Source: Chloroflexota bacterium
Lineage (GTDB): Bacteria; Chloroflexota; Anaerolineae; Promineifilales; Promineifilaceae
DNA: 64,000 bases
Direction of reading: 5' to 3'
Assembly: GCA_017993775.1 (NCBI GenBank)
Contig: JAGOMA010000015.1
Location: forward strand, 61,467 to 125,466
Within the stretch, counting starts at the first letter, position 1. Each line of letters opens with the position of its first letter. Both the position numbers and the translations under genes were made by a program. The notes under the pieces are model-generated. The model saw nothing but the letters and a program-made list of their open reading frames with translations, searched no databases and was not told the origin of the DNA. Of the stretch, positions 27,211 to 35,506 are shown piece by piece.

Positions 27211-27247
27211 GCGTTTTTCGAATATATTAGCAGGAGAAAGTGAACGT

Positions 27248-28186
27248 GTGAGAACAAAGTGGAAAGGTTTCGTGTTCGTCTTGTTGGTGCTGTTGGCGCT
27301 TATTTACGCGGGCGGCAGCTATTATTTTTCCAGTGTATTGATCGCCAGCCCCACACAATCATTGGCCGACGGCAAGGCTTACATGATCGAACTATTAGGC
27401 GAGACCAACCTGCCGCCGCCGGAAGAGGTCGCTATTCCTGCGGGTGATGTGATCCTGGCCGGTGACTATTACGACAATCCGTTGGACGGCCGTTGCGCTG
27501 TCTTACTCCTGCACGGCTATTCCGGCACCCGCTACGGCGCGATGCAGTACGCCCCCTTGTATTGGGAACGCGGCTGCGATTTGCTGGCCTACGATGCGCG
27601 AGGGCATGGGGCCAGCACGCCCGCCTACCACACCTTCGGCTATTACGAAAAGCTGGATGGGCAGGCAGCCTTTAACTGGCTGGTGGCTCGCGCTGGTTTG
27701 CAGCCTGCGCAAGTCGGCGTGACCGGCGTCTCTTACGGCGCGGCCACAGCCTTGCAACTGGCTCCCCTGATCCCCAACGCCGCTTTTGTGCTGGCCGATT
27801 CATCGTATCAGGATATGTACACCATCACGGCCTATCAGGCGGTGCAGATGTTTGGCTCCTGGGTGAAATTGTTTGTGCCGGGGGCCATTTTCTTTGCCCA
27901 ACAGCGGGCCGATTTTAAGGTGGATGAGGTGTCGCCGATCACGGCCGTTACCCAAACCACCCTCCCCATCCTCCTTGTCCACGCCAAAGACGACGCCTAC
28001 ACGTCCGTCACGCACTCGGAGGCCATCTTTGCCCAAAGCAACCCGGCCACCACCCGCCTGGAAATCACCGACTGGGGCGCAGGGCACGGCGGGTCGATCA
28101 CTGTTGATTATGATGCCTTTGCCCAATTGGTCGATCGCTTTTTAACCGAATTGGTCCCCGGTTTTGGCCTGAGCAGTGGACGATAG
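27248..28186 (+). CDS. Alpha/beta hydrolase, membrane-anchored
   Basis: A 312-residue hydrolase with an N-terminal signal anchor (residues ~7-30). Seen: VLLLHGYSGTRYGAM near residue 85 (oxyanion-hole region), DLLAYDARGHGAST near 115, the nucleophile elbow GVTGVSYGAATAL near 160 with Ser, LPILLVHAKDDAYT near 240 holding the acid, and GAGHGGS near 278 with the His. The catalytic triad is thus complete. Start GTG with AGGAG 11 bases upstream. Substrate unknown. The yqeC-mocA gene begins inside its last codons, so the two are translationally coupled. Confidence 0.87.
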   Translation: MRTKWKGFVFVLLVLLALIYAGGSYYFSSVLIASPTQSLADGKAYMIELLGETNLPPPEEVAIPAGDVILAGDYYDNPLDGRCAVLLLHGYSGTRYGAMQYAPLYWERGCDLLAYDARGHGASTPAYHTFGYYEKLDGQAAFNWLVARAGLQPAQVGVTGVSYGAATALQLAPLIPNAAFVLADSSYQDMYTITAYQAVQMFGSWVKLFVPGAIFFAQQRADFKVDEVSPITAVTQTTLPILLVHAKDDAYTSVTHSEAIFAQSNPATTRLEITDWGAGHGGSITVDYDAFAQLVDRFLTELVPGFGLSSGR

Positions 28187-29597
28187 CGCCACGAACGGCC
28201 GTCGCCTGTTGGCGGCTTTGGGGTTGGCCGGGCAGCCGGAATTGGTGTCCATTGTTGGCGGCGGCGGCAAAACCAGCTTGATGTTTGCCCTGGCGCAAGC
28301 CTGGTCCGGACGCGCCATCGCCACCACCACGACGCGCATCTTCGCCGCGCAGATGAAACTGTCGCCCGCTGTGGTGCAGATTGGCGCTTGGGAAATGGAG
28401 AGTGGGGATTGGGCCGAAGAGGTCCAATCTTTGCTCGCTGCGCTTCGCTCTCCGCTGGCTGCGTTTGGGCATTGTTTGATTGTGGGGCCGGTGGGTGAAG
28501 GGTCTAACGTGGAGAAGGCGTTTGGCGTGCCGGTGGCTTTGCCGGGGCGATTGCTGGGGCGTGAAGGTATTGATCTGGTCATTGTGGAGGCGGATGGGTC
28601 GCGCATGAGGCCGATTAAAGCGCCGGCCGACCATGAGCCAGTTGTACCGCCGGAAACGACTTTGCTGGTGCCGGTGGCGGGAATTGACGCGCTGGATGAG
28701 CCGGTGGAGCAGGCGGCGCACCGGCCGGAACGGGTGCGGGCGCTGTTGGCTGCTGCTGGACCGGCGGCGATTGTCGATGAGCGGTTGACGGCCGTTGGCC
28801 TTGCCCGCCTGCTCTCCCATCCTCAGGGCGGTTTGAAAGGCGCGCCGGAGGGGGCGCGGGTTGTGCCGTTGATCAATAAGGTGGAAACGGCCGTGCAGCT
28901 TGCCGCCGCCACAGAAATCGCTCACCTGATGCTGCGCGAGCCGCGTATCGAGCAGGTGGTGATTGGGGCGCTGCGCACGGCGCAGCCGGTACGGGCGGTG
29001 GTACGTCGGGTGGCCGCTGTTATTCTGGCAGCCGGATCATCCGCCCGGATGGGGCGCGCCAAGCAGTTAATGGCGTGGGGGGACACGACGGTACTGGGGC
29101 AGGTGATTCGGTCTGCGCGGGCAACGGCCGTCACCCACATCCTTGTCGTGAGCGGCCATGAGGCGGCGGCGGTAGAAGCCATCGCCCAGGCAGAAGGCGC
29201 GGCTGCGGTACACAATCCACATTATGCCCAGGGAGAGATGCTGTCTTCTTTGCAAACGGCCGTGCGCTGCCTGCCGCCAAACGTGGGCGCGGTAGTGGTG
29301 CTGCTGGCTGATCAGCCTATGGTGATGCCGGAGGTTATTGGTGAGTTGTTGGCGGCATATGAACAGCAATCTTATGGCCTGATTGCCCCTACCTACGAGG
29401 GGCAGCGCGGCAATCCGGTGTTGATTGACCGGCGTTATTTTGCTGAACTGCTGGCTTTGCCAGAAGGGGCGGCTCCCCGCCGCCTGCTGCATCATCACCC
29501 GGATGATTTGCTGCTGGTTCCCGTTGCCTCCGCTGGCGTTATAGTTGATCTGGATGACCCGGAAACGTATGAACGCTGGCTGCCTGCCAGGCGATAG
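28176..29597 (+). CDS. YqeC-MocA fusion: selenium cofactor protein plus MoCo cytidylyltransferase
   Basis: A 473-residue fusion. Residues 1 to about 275 match YqeC, a P-loop protein of selenium-dependent Mo-hydroxylase systems (SIVGGGGKTSLMFALAQAW, IFAAQMKL, VIVEADGSRMRPIKAPADHEPVVP). Residues ~280-473 match MocA, which transfers CMP to molybdopterin to make the dinucleotide cofactor (AVILAAGSSARMGRAKQLM, a GEMLSSLQTAV segment, VVVLLADQPMVMPEVI, IAPTYEGQRGNPVLI). One polypeptide thus joins Se- and Mo-cofactor steps for the hydroxylase upstream. GTG start overlaps the hydrolase gene by 11 bases. Confidence 0.9.
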   Translation: MDDSATNGRRLLAALGLAGQPELVSIVGGGGKTSLMFALAQAWSGRAIATTTTRIFAAQMKLSPAVVQIGAWEMESGDWAEEVQSLLAALRSPLAAFGHCLIVGPVGEGSNVEKAFGVPVALPGRLLGREGIDLVIVEADGSRMRPIKAPADHEPVVPPETTLLVPVAGIDALDEPVEQAAHRPERVRALLAAAGPAAIVDERLTAVGLARLLSHPQGGLKGAPEGARVVPLINKVETAVQLAAATEIAHLMLREPRIEQVVIGALRTAQPVRAVVRRVAAVILAAGSSARMGRAKQLMAWGDTTVLGQVIRSARATAVTHILVVSGHEAAAVEAIAQAEGAAAVHNPHYAQGEMLSSLQTAVRCLPPNVGAVVVLLADQPMVMPEVIGELLAAYEQQSYGLIAPTYEGQRGNPVLIDRRYFAELLALPEGAAPRRLLHHHPDDLLLVPVASAGVIVDLDDPETYERWLPARR

Positions 29598-29601
29598 GCA
29601 G

Positions 29602-29665
29602 GGAATTGGAGATTGGAGATTGGAGATTGAAGGGCAGGTAATTTCCAATCTCTAATCTCTAATCC
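29602..29665. repeat. GATTGGA direct repeats facing their inverted copies
   Basis: Three GGAGATT/GATTGGA units face TCCAATC, TCTAATC, TCTAATC across a 15-base loop, giving an imperfect long hairpin between the convergent yqeC-mocA and Vps62-like genes. It probably helps termination on both strands. Confidence 0.55.
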
Positions 29666-29679
29666 TGGCTTCACAGCGG

Positions 29680-30843
29680 TTAGCCACTTTCCAGTCCGGC
29701 CCATTGGACCGGTTTGGCGTATTGGGGGCGCTCTTTGCTGACTGGGCCGTGGGGCGCGCCAACGCCGGGTAGTTCGATTTCGCGGGGGAGCCTTAGGCCG
29801 GCAGGCGGGCCGCCGGGCATGGCGGCCATGATTGCTTCCAAGGCGTTGACGGTGTGTTGGGTTTGCAGCCAGTAACGCGTGCCCCAAGAGCCGTTGTATT
29901 GACCCATCCAGTAGAGGTTATCCAGGTTCAGACGGTGGATCCATTCATCATGGTCGATGGTACGGCCGTCGCCCGTGGCATAATCAAACAGATGGTATAG
30001 TTTCATCAGCGGGTGGGTGTCGGCTTTGGGGTAGGTGGCGTGTGACCCGCCGCCGATGAAGCCCACGGGATGCGTGCCAATTACGGTTACGTCGGGATCG
30101 TCCCAGGTTTTGGTCTGGCGCGATTCATGGTCGGCGAAGGTGATGTGGCTGGGCGGTTCTTGCGGGCGGCCCTGGCTATCCAGCCGGAAGAAGATCATCA
30201 TGCTTTCCCAATCGCCTTCGTGGTCGTTGAAGCCGCCAAAGCTGTGGCCCCAATCGTTGTAGGCGTAGAAGAACCAGTATTGCAGGCAGAGGAAACGGCC
30301 GTCTTTCACCTGGCGGTAGTAGTAGGTGAAGCCCGGTTTGTAGATAGGGTCCTGGTAATGGGTTAGAGCGTCCTGGTAAGTTTCTTTGGGCAGCACAAGG
30401 CGGGGGAGTTCGTTGGTTTTGGCGCTGGCGACCTGTCCTTCCAGAATGGGGGTGATGACGGCGTTCCACCAAAACAGTTGGGCAGTCTGATGGTGTTTGG
30501 GGGCAAACCAACTGTATGCTTTTTCGGCCAGCGCTTCGGTAAGGGTGGTGCGTTGTTCGGCGGCCCAGCGGTAAATCATTTCCAGGGTGCTGTGTTCCCA
30601 GTCGGCTACGAGGTCTTGGGCAAAGAGCGGCCCGACGCTGACGGTGCGTAAGAAGACTTCGGAGGAACGGCCGTGTTTTTGCAAATGGCTGGGCGTTACC
30701 TGTCCGGCGGGTACGATGGGGTTGGCGGCCCCTTTGGCGTAGAGACTGCTGCGGTGCAGCAGGTCATCGACGCGCATCGGGAAGAAGTTTTCACCTTTGT
30801 TAAAACGCAAGATAGGGGCATATTTCTCGTGTAGATCGCTCAT
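29680..30843 (-). CDS. Vps62-like protein
   Basis: A 387-residue protein resembling the Vps62/DUF946 family found in fungi, plants and scattered bacteria. Seen: KYAPILRFNKGENFFPMRVDDLL at the N-terminus, CLQYWFFYAYNDWGHSFGGFNDHEGDWESMMIFF near residue 190 and a later GGGSHATYPKADTHPL segment, the conserved core. The His-Glu-Gly-Asp-Trp-Glu motif looks like a metal site. No signal peptide or membrane segment is seen. The biochemical function of the family is not established. It is a lone minus-strand gene. Confidence 0.7.
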   Translation of the reverse strand: MSDLHEKYAPILRFNKGENFFPMRVDDLLHRSSLYAKGAANPIVPAGQVTPSHLQKHGRSSEVFLRTVSVGPLFAQDLVADWEHSTLEMIYRWAAEQRTTLTEALAEKAYSWFAPKHHQTAQLFWWNAVITPILEGQVASAKTNELPRLVLPKETYQDALTHYQDPIYKPGFTYYYRQVKDGRFLCLQYWFFYAYNDWGHSFGGFNDHEGDWESMMIFFRLDSQGRPQEPPSHITFADHESRQTKTWDDPDVTVIGTHPVGFIGGGSHATYPKADTHPLMKLYHLFDYATGDGRTIDHDEWIHRLNLDNLYWMGQYNGSWGTRYWLQTQHTVNALEAIMAAMPGGPPAGLRLPREIELPGVGAPHGPVSKERPQYAKPVQWAGLESG

Positions 30844-31004
30844 AGGTATGGTCTCGTTTTTTGTGTTGATTCAGTTTCATTGGGGGAATATGTATGAGCA
30901 AAGATAGCACGGGGGAACGGCCGTGTCAATTATCACCCCCAGATGACAGATGTTTACCAGGCTGGCAGCAATCTGTTCTTCCGTCAATGGTGGGTTGCCA
31001 AAAT

Positions 31005-31097
31005 TTATACGTTAAAGTTATACCAACTTATACCTTAAAGTTATACCAACTTATACGTTAAAGTTACACCAACTTATACGTTAATCTTGTACCAAAC
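31005..31097. repeat. Four tandem 23-bp repeats
   Basis: Units of TTATACGTTAAAGTTATACC plus AAC begin at 31005, 31028, 31051 and 31074; units 2-4 carry a few substitutions. Each has the near-palindrome TTATACGTTAA. They lie 5' of the Vps62-like gene and 3' of the PAC2 gene, both on the minus strand, in a ~300-base gap, and end against a strong hairpin. They could be binding sites for a regulator of the Vps62-like gene (inference). Confidence 0.85.
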
Positions 31098-31127
31098 TTC
31101 CCGGAAGCTCTGAGCTTCCGGGAAGTT
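31095..31127. terminator. Perfect 15-bp hairpin downstream of PAC2 gene
   Basis: AACTTCCCGGAAGCT pairs with AGCTTCCGGGAAGTT around a three-base loop. It lies 20 bases past the stop of the minus-strand PAC2 gene. No U-tract follows, so it may work as an RNA 3'-end stabiliser or a terminator of unusual type. Confidence 0.6.
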
Positions 31128-31146
31128 ACGGCCGTTTGAAGCTGTT

Positions 31147-32070
31147 TTATTCGTCCATATCCTTGAAGAGGTCGCGCAGACCTTGCTCCCAGACATCATC
31201 CAGAGGCACAAACGAGAGTTCGTCGAAATCTGCGCTGAGTTTGTCCAGGTATTCGCGGATGTTGAACTGGGGGAGTTCTTCGATGAGTTCTTCAATCTTG
31301 GCGTCAATCGCCGTCACCATTTCTGCGCTGTTGGTTTCTAGTTCTTTCAGGTCCAGGCCCAGGTTGAGCAGGTGGTTGAGCCGCTGCATCACGTTGAACC
31401 AGGCCATGTAGTCTCGTTCAATTTGGATGCCGCGTGGCTGCACGGCCGTTTGCGAAAAATCATAGGCCGGGACAAAGGCATAAAAGGTAAAGTAGGCAAT
31501 TCCTTTACGTCCGGCCATCGCCACCAGATAGGAATCAATGCTGGAGCCTCCTTCGTAGTTGGAGAAGCTGACGGCGTATCCTTCTAACACATCGCGCAGT
31601 TCCGGCAGGCTGTAGATACAGGAGATTTGCCGGTCTTTATCGTAGGGAGTGGGGCCAAATACACCGGCTACGCCGGCCAACTGCGTGACGCCAAGGGTGG
31701 AAACGGCCGTAAACAAAGCTTCTCCATACCGCTCCACATTCAGGTGCGGCTCGTCCCCCAAGAAAATGATCAGCCCGTGCTGTTCATCGCCGCTGAAATA
31801 AAATTCATTTCGCTTCTGCTCCAGGTCTGTCACGATGCCATCTTCAATGTTAACCACCGGCCGCAGCAAATGGTGAGTCCCGGGCATCTGGAACAGGTAA
31901 AAGCCATCCGACTTCAATTCGCCAATTTTGCGCGCCCCCGTCTTTTGAATCAGGTAAGCGGGCAGTTCCGAGGAAATGGTTCCCGCATCGGCCCACTGCC
32001 GCCAACCGGTAATCATTACCATGTTGGCGCTGGTGGGAATCTCTTGAAAGTCGAGCAGTTGATCGTCCAT
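31147..32070 (-). CDS. PAC2-family protein
   Basis: A 307-residue protein of the PAC2 family, related to archaeal and eukaryotic proteasome-assembly chaperones but with no proven bacterial function. Seen: MVMITGWRQWADAGTISSELPAYL near residue 20, a LIIFLGDEPHLNVERY segment near 100, TQLAGVAGVFGPTPYDK near 128, and FSNYEGGSSIDSYLVAMA near 170. The last 80 residues form a charged alpha-helical tail. AAGGA lies seven bases before the ATG. No proteasome genes are in the window. Confidence 0.85.
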   Translation of the reverse strand: MDDQLLDFQEIPTSANMVMITGWRQWADAGTISSELPAYLIQKTGARKIGELKSDGFYLFQMPGTHHLLRPVVNIEDGIVTDLEQKRNEFYFSGDEQHGLIIFLGDEPHLNVERYGEALFTAVSTLGVTQLAGVAGVFGPTPYDKDRQISCIYSLPELRDVLEGYAVSFSNYEGGSSIDSYLVAMAGRKGIAYFTFYAFVPAYDFSQTAVQPRGIQIERDYMAWFNVMQRLNHLLNLGLDLKELETNSAEMVTAIDAKIEELIEELPQFNIREYLDKLSADFDELSFVPLDDVWEQGLRDLFKDMDE

Positions 32071-32137
32071 CGGTTTATCCTTCTATCTGTCGCCATGGGC
32101 TGAGAATCATCCTTAAAGATAACATGGGAACCGCGCC

Positions 32138-32737
32138 ATGCCAATGGTCTCATATTTCATTCAGGCGGCGGATGGCGTATACTTCCGCCCTATGAAAGCG
32201 GAAAAGAATGAGCATTTGACTGATTGGCCGGTGGAAGTGGTGCGCAGCGCCCGGCGGCAAAGGACCGTCAGCGCAGAACTAAAGAATGGTGTGCTGGTAG
32301 TGCGCGCCCCAGCCGAATTGGATGATGCGGCTCTGGCGCCGATCATTGAGAAGTTTCGCCGCCAGTTGGCGCGCAAGGTGCGTCCTGCGCCCCAAAGCGA
32401 CGATTCGTTGGCGGAGCGCGCGCAAGCATTGAACAAGTTGTATTTTAACGGCCGTCTCCGTTGGCAATCCATCCGTTATGTTAGCAACCAAAGTAAGCGG
32501 TTTGGCAGCTGCACTCCGTCCAAAGGCACTATCCGCCTGAGCGACCGGCTGGCCGCTATGCCTGCCTGGGTGCGCGATTATGTGATTGTGCATGAACTGG
32601 CCCACCTGGAAGAAGCCAATCACGGCCGTCGCTTTTGGCAGCTCGTGAATCATTATCCACTAACGGAGCGGGCCAGAGGCTATCTGATGGCTGTCGGGCT
32701 GGAAGAACAGACCGACGCGCCGCAGGAGGGCGAGTAA
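32138..32737 (+). CDS. YgjP-type (M48-like) zinc metallopeptidase
   Basis: A 199-residue protein of the YgjP/DUF45 family. Seen: VEVVRSARRQRTVSAELKNG at the start of the domain, RYVSNQSKRFGSCTPSKGTIRLSDRLAAMP near residue 125, and the zinc site VIVHELAHLEEANHGRRFW near 148 (HExxH, with a downstream His as third ligand). It lacks a signal peptide, so it acts in the cytoplasm; substrates are unknown. The true start may be the ATG at 32192, which removes 18 non-conserved residues. It overlaps nothing and is followed closely by a membrane-protein gene. Confidence 0.87.
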   Translation: MPMVSYFIQAADGVYFRPMKAEKNEHLTDWPVEVVRSARRQRTVSAELKNGVLVVRAPAELDDAALAPIIEKFRRQLARKVRPAPQSDDSLAERAQALNKLYFNGRLRWQSIRYVSNQSKRFGSCTPSKGTIRLSDRLAAMPAWVRDYVIVHELAHLEEANHGRRFWQLVNHYPLTERARGYLMAVGLEEQTDAPQEGE

Positions 32738-32740
32738 TTG

Positions 32741-33310
32741 ATGGCTGTCAACCTGACAACTGCGATGTGGTGGGTGACAGTGGCCGCCTATTGGGGCACG
32801 GCCGTTCTTTGCGTCTTCAGTGCGCTGCGCTTGCGGCCAACCGTGCCGCGTGCGGCCAACTTGTGGTGGCTGCTGGCTGCCAGTATGGCCGTGCTGGGCC
32901 TTAACAAACAGGGCAACCTGCTTGGCCGCCTGACCACAGAAGGGCGGCTGTTGGCCTGGACCGGGAATTGGTATCAATCACGCGCCTGGCTGCAAGGGGC
33001 GCTGGTTGTGTTGATTGTGCTGCTGGCGGTGGGTGTATTGGTTTGGCTGCTGCGGCGTTTACGGCCGTTATCTGCCGGACAAATGACGGCCGTGGTGGGC
33101 GTGATGGCTTTATTGGGTTTTGCCCTGCTGCGCTCCGTTTCGCTGCACGCCATTGATGCCTTTTTGTTTCGTCCGGTGCTGGGCGTTTACCCGAATTGGC
33201 TGGTGGAATTGGGCGGGATAGCTTTGGTGGCTGTCCCGGCGCTGGGGGAATGGAAACGGCCGTTACCGCTTAGCAACAACCCGGCTTCCACTGCCGGAAA
33301 CAAAGAGTAA
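32741..33310 (+). CDS. Four-helix integral membrane protein of unknown function
   Basis: A 189-residue protein with hydrophobic segments at about 5-27, 36-55, 85-110 and 118-170 (probably two helices). No family recognised. ATG 32741 is used; a TTG directly before it at 32738 is equally placed for the upstream GGAGG. It starts 3 bases after the YgjP-type gene stop, so the two are probably co-transcribed. NKQGNLLGRLTTEGRLLAW between helices is the most polar, possibly exposed, loop. Confidence 0.6.
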   Translation: MAVNLTTAMWWVTVAAYWGTAVLCVFSALRLRPTVPRAANLWWLLAASMAVLGLNKQGNLLGRLTTEGRLLAWTGNWYQSRAWLQGALVVLIVLLAVGVLVWLLRRLRPLSAGQMTAVVGVMALLGFALLRSVSLHAIDAFLFRPVLGVYPNWLVELGGIALVAVPALGEWKRPLPLSNNPASTAGNKE

Positions 33311-33327
33311 AAATCAGGTAACGATAC

Positions 33328-33387
33328 AGACCCCAAGAGTTTGATGCCCAAATAATCCAAATTCTCAAGAGCAAACCCTTGGGGTCT
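33328..33387. repeat. Family-1 hairpin repeat
   Basis: Arms AGACCCCAAGAGTTT and AAACCCTTGGGGTCT (one mismatch) around a spacer with ATGCCCAAATAATCC and TTCTCAAGAGC. It sits between the four-helix protein and the DUF983 gene. Confidence 0.9.
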
Positions 33388-33434
33388 TGCCAGAGAAACG
33401 TGAACAGATACCGTGTTACAAAATCAGGAGGTAG

Positions 33435-33794
33435 ATGGTGAATTGGTTGATGGCTATTTTACGCTTACGCTGCTCTCACTGCCGTCAGGGCCATGTGTTT
33501 CGGGGCTTCTTACGCATGAACGAGACCTGCCCGCACTGCGGCATCCGCTATGAACGCGAGCAGGGCTATTGGATGATGTCGGTGTTCGTTGGGTACGTGA
33601 TGTACTTTGTCATCCTGGGACCCATCAGCCTGGTGCTCTATCTGCAAAAAGTTCCCCTGATGACGCTCTTTGCCATCGTTGGGGTGCTGATTGCCCTGTT
33701 GGCCGTCCCGATATTTATTTATGCGCGGGTCATCTGGCTGTACATCGACGAACTGCTGGACCCCAGACCGAAACAGAAGAACGATTCTAACTAG
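33435..33794 (+). CDS. DUF983 membrane protein with zinc-ribbon-like N-terminus
   Basis: A 119-residue protein. Two Cys pairs, RCSHCRQGH near residue 13 and CPHCGIRYE near 32, form a likely zinc ribbon, followed by the family signature GYWMMSVFVGYVMYFVIL and two transmembrane helices (about 47-70 and 75-100). The tail LYIDELLDPRPKQK is also typical. The family function is unknown; members often occur near cytochrome oxidase genes, which are not seen here. AGGAGG lies four bases before the ATG. Confidence 0.85.
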   Translation: MVNWLMAILRLRCSHCRQGHVFRGFLRMNETCPHCGIRYEREQGYWMMSVFVGYVMYFVILGPISLVLYLQKVPLMTLFAIVGVLIALLAVPIFIYARVIWLYIDELLDPRPKQKNDSN

Positions 33795-33810
33795 CCGGGT
33801 TTCTCTGGGA

Positions 33811-33870
33811 AGACCCTAAGGGTTTGTATGCCCAAACGTCCAACTTCTCGAGGGCAAACCCTTAGGGTCT
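33811..33870. repeat. Family-1 hairpin repeat between convergent genes
   Basis: Perfect arms AGACCCTAAGGGTTTG and CAAACCCTTAGGGTCT around TATGCCCAAACGTCC and TTCTCGAGGG. It fills the gap between the DUF983 and flavin reductase stops, where it could stop transcription from both sides. Confidence 0.92.
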
Positions 33871-33879
33871 TGGGTTTCT

Positions 33880-34377
33880 TTAACTTTCTAGCGCCAGTTG
33901 GCGATACCCACGATTCCAATAGATGAGCGGGTCGGCGTTTGGATTGGGAACCCCGCTGGCCTGAACTTCGCCCAGGTAGAGCGTGTGGGTTCCGGCATCG
34001 AAACGGCCGTAAATCGTACAGTCCAGCCAGGCCAACGCATCTTGCAGCACCGGCGCGCCGGTAACGGCCGTGCCCCAATCCCCCTCCGCAAACCGATCCT
34101 CATCCTTGACCCAGGCAAAGCGATTCGACAGCTCCATCTTATCTTGCGGCAAGAAATTGACGGCAAAGACCGCGCCCGGCACTTCCAGCAGCTCGCGCCC
34201 CAGAGCGCGATGATCGATTGCCACCATAATGAGCGGCGGCTCAGGCGAAATAGAGACAAAAGCCGAAACGGTCAGCCCATGGGGGGCATCATGCCCTGGC
34301 GCTTTGATGGTGACGATGGTCACGCCGGCCGGAAACAGGCGCAACGCGCTGCGAAATTCTTCAGAAGTAATAGACAT
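33880..34377 (-). CDS. Flavin reductase-like FMN-binding protein
   Basis: A 165-residue protein of the flavin reductase (DIM6/NTAB) family, which reduces FMN or FAD with NAD(P)H, often for a partner monooxygenase. Seen: RLFPAGVTIVTIKAPGHDAPHGLTVSAFVSISPEPPLIMVAI across residues 12-55, which holds the flavin-binding T-x-S segment, then FAVNFLPQDKMELSNRF near 72 and HTLYLGEVQASG near 130. No monooxygenase partner is adjacent. AAGGA lies 11 bases upstream of the start. Confidence 0.87.
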   Translation of the reverse strand: MSITSEEFRSALRLFPAGVTIVTIKAPGHDAPHGLTVSAFVSISPEPPLIMVAIDHRALGRELLEVPGAVFAVNFLPQDKMELSNRFAWVKDEDRFAEGDWGTAVTGAPVLQDALAWLDCTIYGRFDAGTHTLYLGEVQASGVPNPNADPLIYWNRGYRQLALES

Positions 34378-34403
34378 GAATGGTTTATTCCTTGTATCTG
34401 GTT

Positions 34404-34464
34404 AGACCAGAAGGGTTTTGAGTGCCCAAAGGTCTAATTTCTCATAAGCAAACCCTTCGGGTCT
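34404..34464. repeat. Family-1 hairpin repeat with altered arms
   Basis: Arms AGACCAGAAGGGTTT and AAACCCTTCGGGTCT differ from other copies at the centre yet still pair except at one position; spacer has GTGCCCAAAGG and TTCTCATAAGC. It lies between two minus-strand genes. Confidence 0.88.
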
Positions 34465-34483
34465 GCATAAATGTTGGGCAGAT

Positions 34484-35422
34484 TCATTTTAGCGGCAAAC
34501 CAAGCGTGGTGCGAACGGCCGTGGCAATATCTGTCAGGTTGTTAATCTGGCTGGCCAGGGCCGCCTGATTCGCCCCCGCCAGAATCGTGGGAACCGGGTT
34601 GCGCGTGTGGCTGCGGCTGTCTTTATCTTCGATATTGCCATGATCGCTGGTGATGATGAGCAGCCCGTTGGTTTCGTCCCAGGCGTGCAGCAGGCCGCCC
34701 AGCACCGCGTCAATGCTTTCTAAATGTGCGGCTGCTTCAGCCAGCGTGCCGCGATGCCCGCGCACGTCGCTGGGCCAATGTTCAAAGAAGCTGAAGTGAT
34801 GGGTTTGGGCGATGGCCGCCATTTGCGCCCCGGCTTGCGCCAGTGTAAGAATGGGTATGTCTGGATAACCCAGGTGGTCGCGCCACCCCTCAGCGGTGAA
34901 GTCCGGGCTGACGGCACGGCCGTTGCGCAAATCTTCTAGGGTCCGCAAAGGCAGCCCGGCGCTGGCCGCGGCCAACGGCACAGAAGAGAGCAGCCGCCGC
35001 CCGCTGTCGATGGCTGCAAAGTAGCCGGGCGGGTAAGGCGTTATCAGCGCCGCCTGCCCACTGGCCGCGACGACTTCTTGAAACAGGTTGCCCTGGCGGA
35101 TGATGTCGGCAACGGCCGTGTTGGGTTTGGGGCCATAATGTTCGCCGACCAACTGCGGCACATTACGCCCGGTGAGAATGGCGGCCTGACCGGTGGCGCT
35201 TTGCGGCCGTCCGGGCAGCCCCAGGTTGGCGTCGGTGGGGACCAGGCTGGCTTTGTCGGTGAGGATGGCTCCCCGCGAGGCCAGGTACCAGTCCGGGCCA
35301 AAAAGGGCGGCAAGGTGGGGCAAAACGGCCGTAACAAACGGATTCCGCGCCGGGTCAGCTTCTCCCAAACCCACGCCATCCAAAAAGAATATCAAAACAT
35401 GTTTATTATGCAATCGCGCCAT
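34484..35422 (-). CDS. Alkaline phosphatase-superfamily metalloenzyme (iPGM-like)
   Basis: A 312-residue protein of the metalloenzyme superfamily that includes cofactor-independent phosphoglycerate mutase. Start at ATG 35422 (MARLHNKHVL), with GGGGAA upstream; a longer reading runs antisense through arfB. Seen: VLIFFLDGVGLGEADPARNPF near residue 10 (first metal Asp), LPGRPQSATGQAAILTGRN near 80 with the nucleophile-type Ser/Thr, and LLIITSDHGNIEDKDSRSHTRNPVP near 260 (metal Asp-His and His). Substrate is unknown. Confidence 0.85.
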   Translation of the reverse strand: MARLHNKHVLIFFLDGVGLGEADPARNPFVTAVLPHLAALFGPDWYLASRGAILTDKASLVPTDANLGLPGRPQSATGQAAILTGRNVPQLVGEHYGPKPNTAVADIIRQGNLFQEVVAASGQAALITPYPPGYFAAIDSGRRLLSSVPLAAASAGLPLRTLEDLRNGRAVSPDFTAEGWRDHLGYPDIPILTLAQAGAQMAAIAQTHHFSFFEHWPSDVRGHRGTLAEAAAHLESIDAVLGGLLHAWDETNGLLIITSDHGNIEDKDSRSHTRNPVPTILAGANQAALASQINNLTDIATAVRTTLGLPLK

Positions 35423-35506
35423 GATCCATTCCCCAAAGCCCACAAGGCTTTGGTATTCCCGGCAAATCTCTATACACTTATTACCCGTCTCATGGGATAA
35501 AACAAT

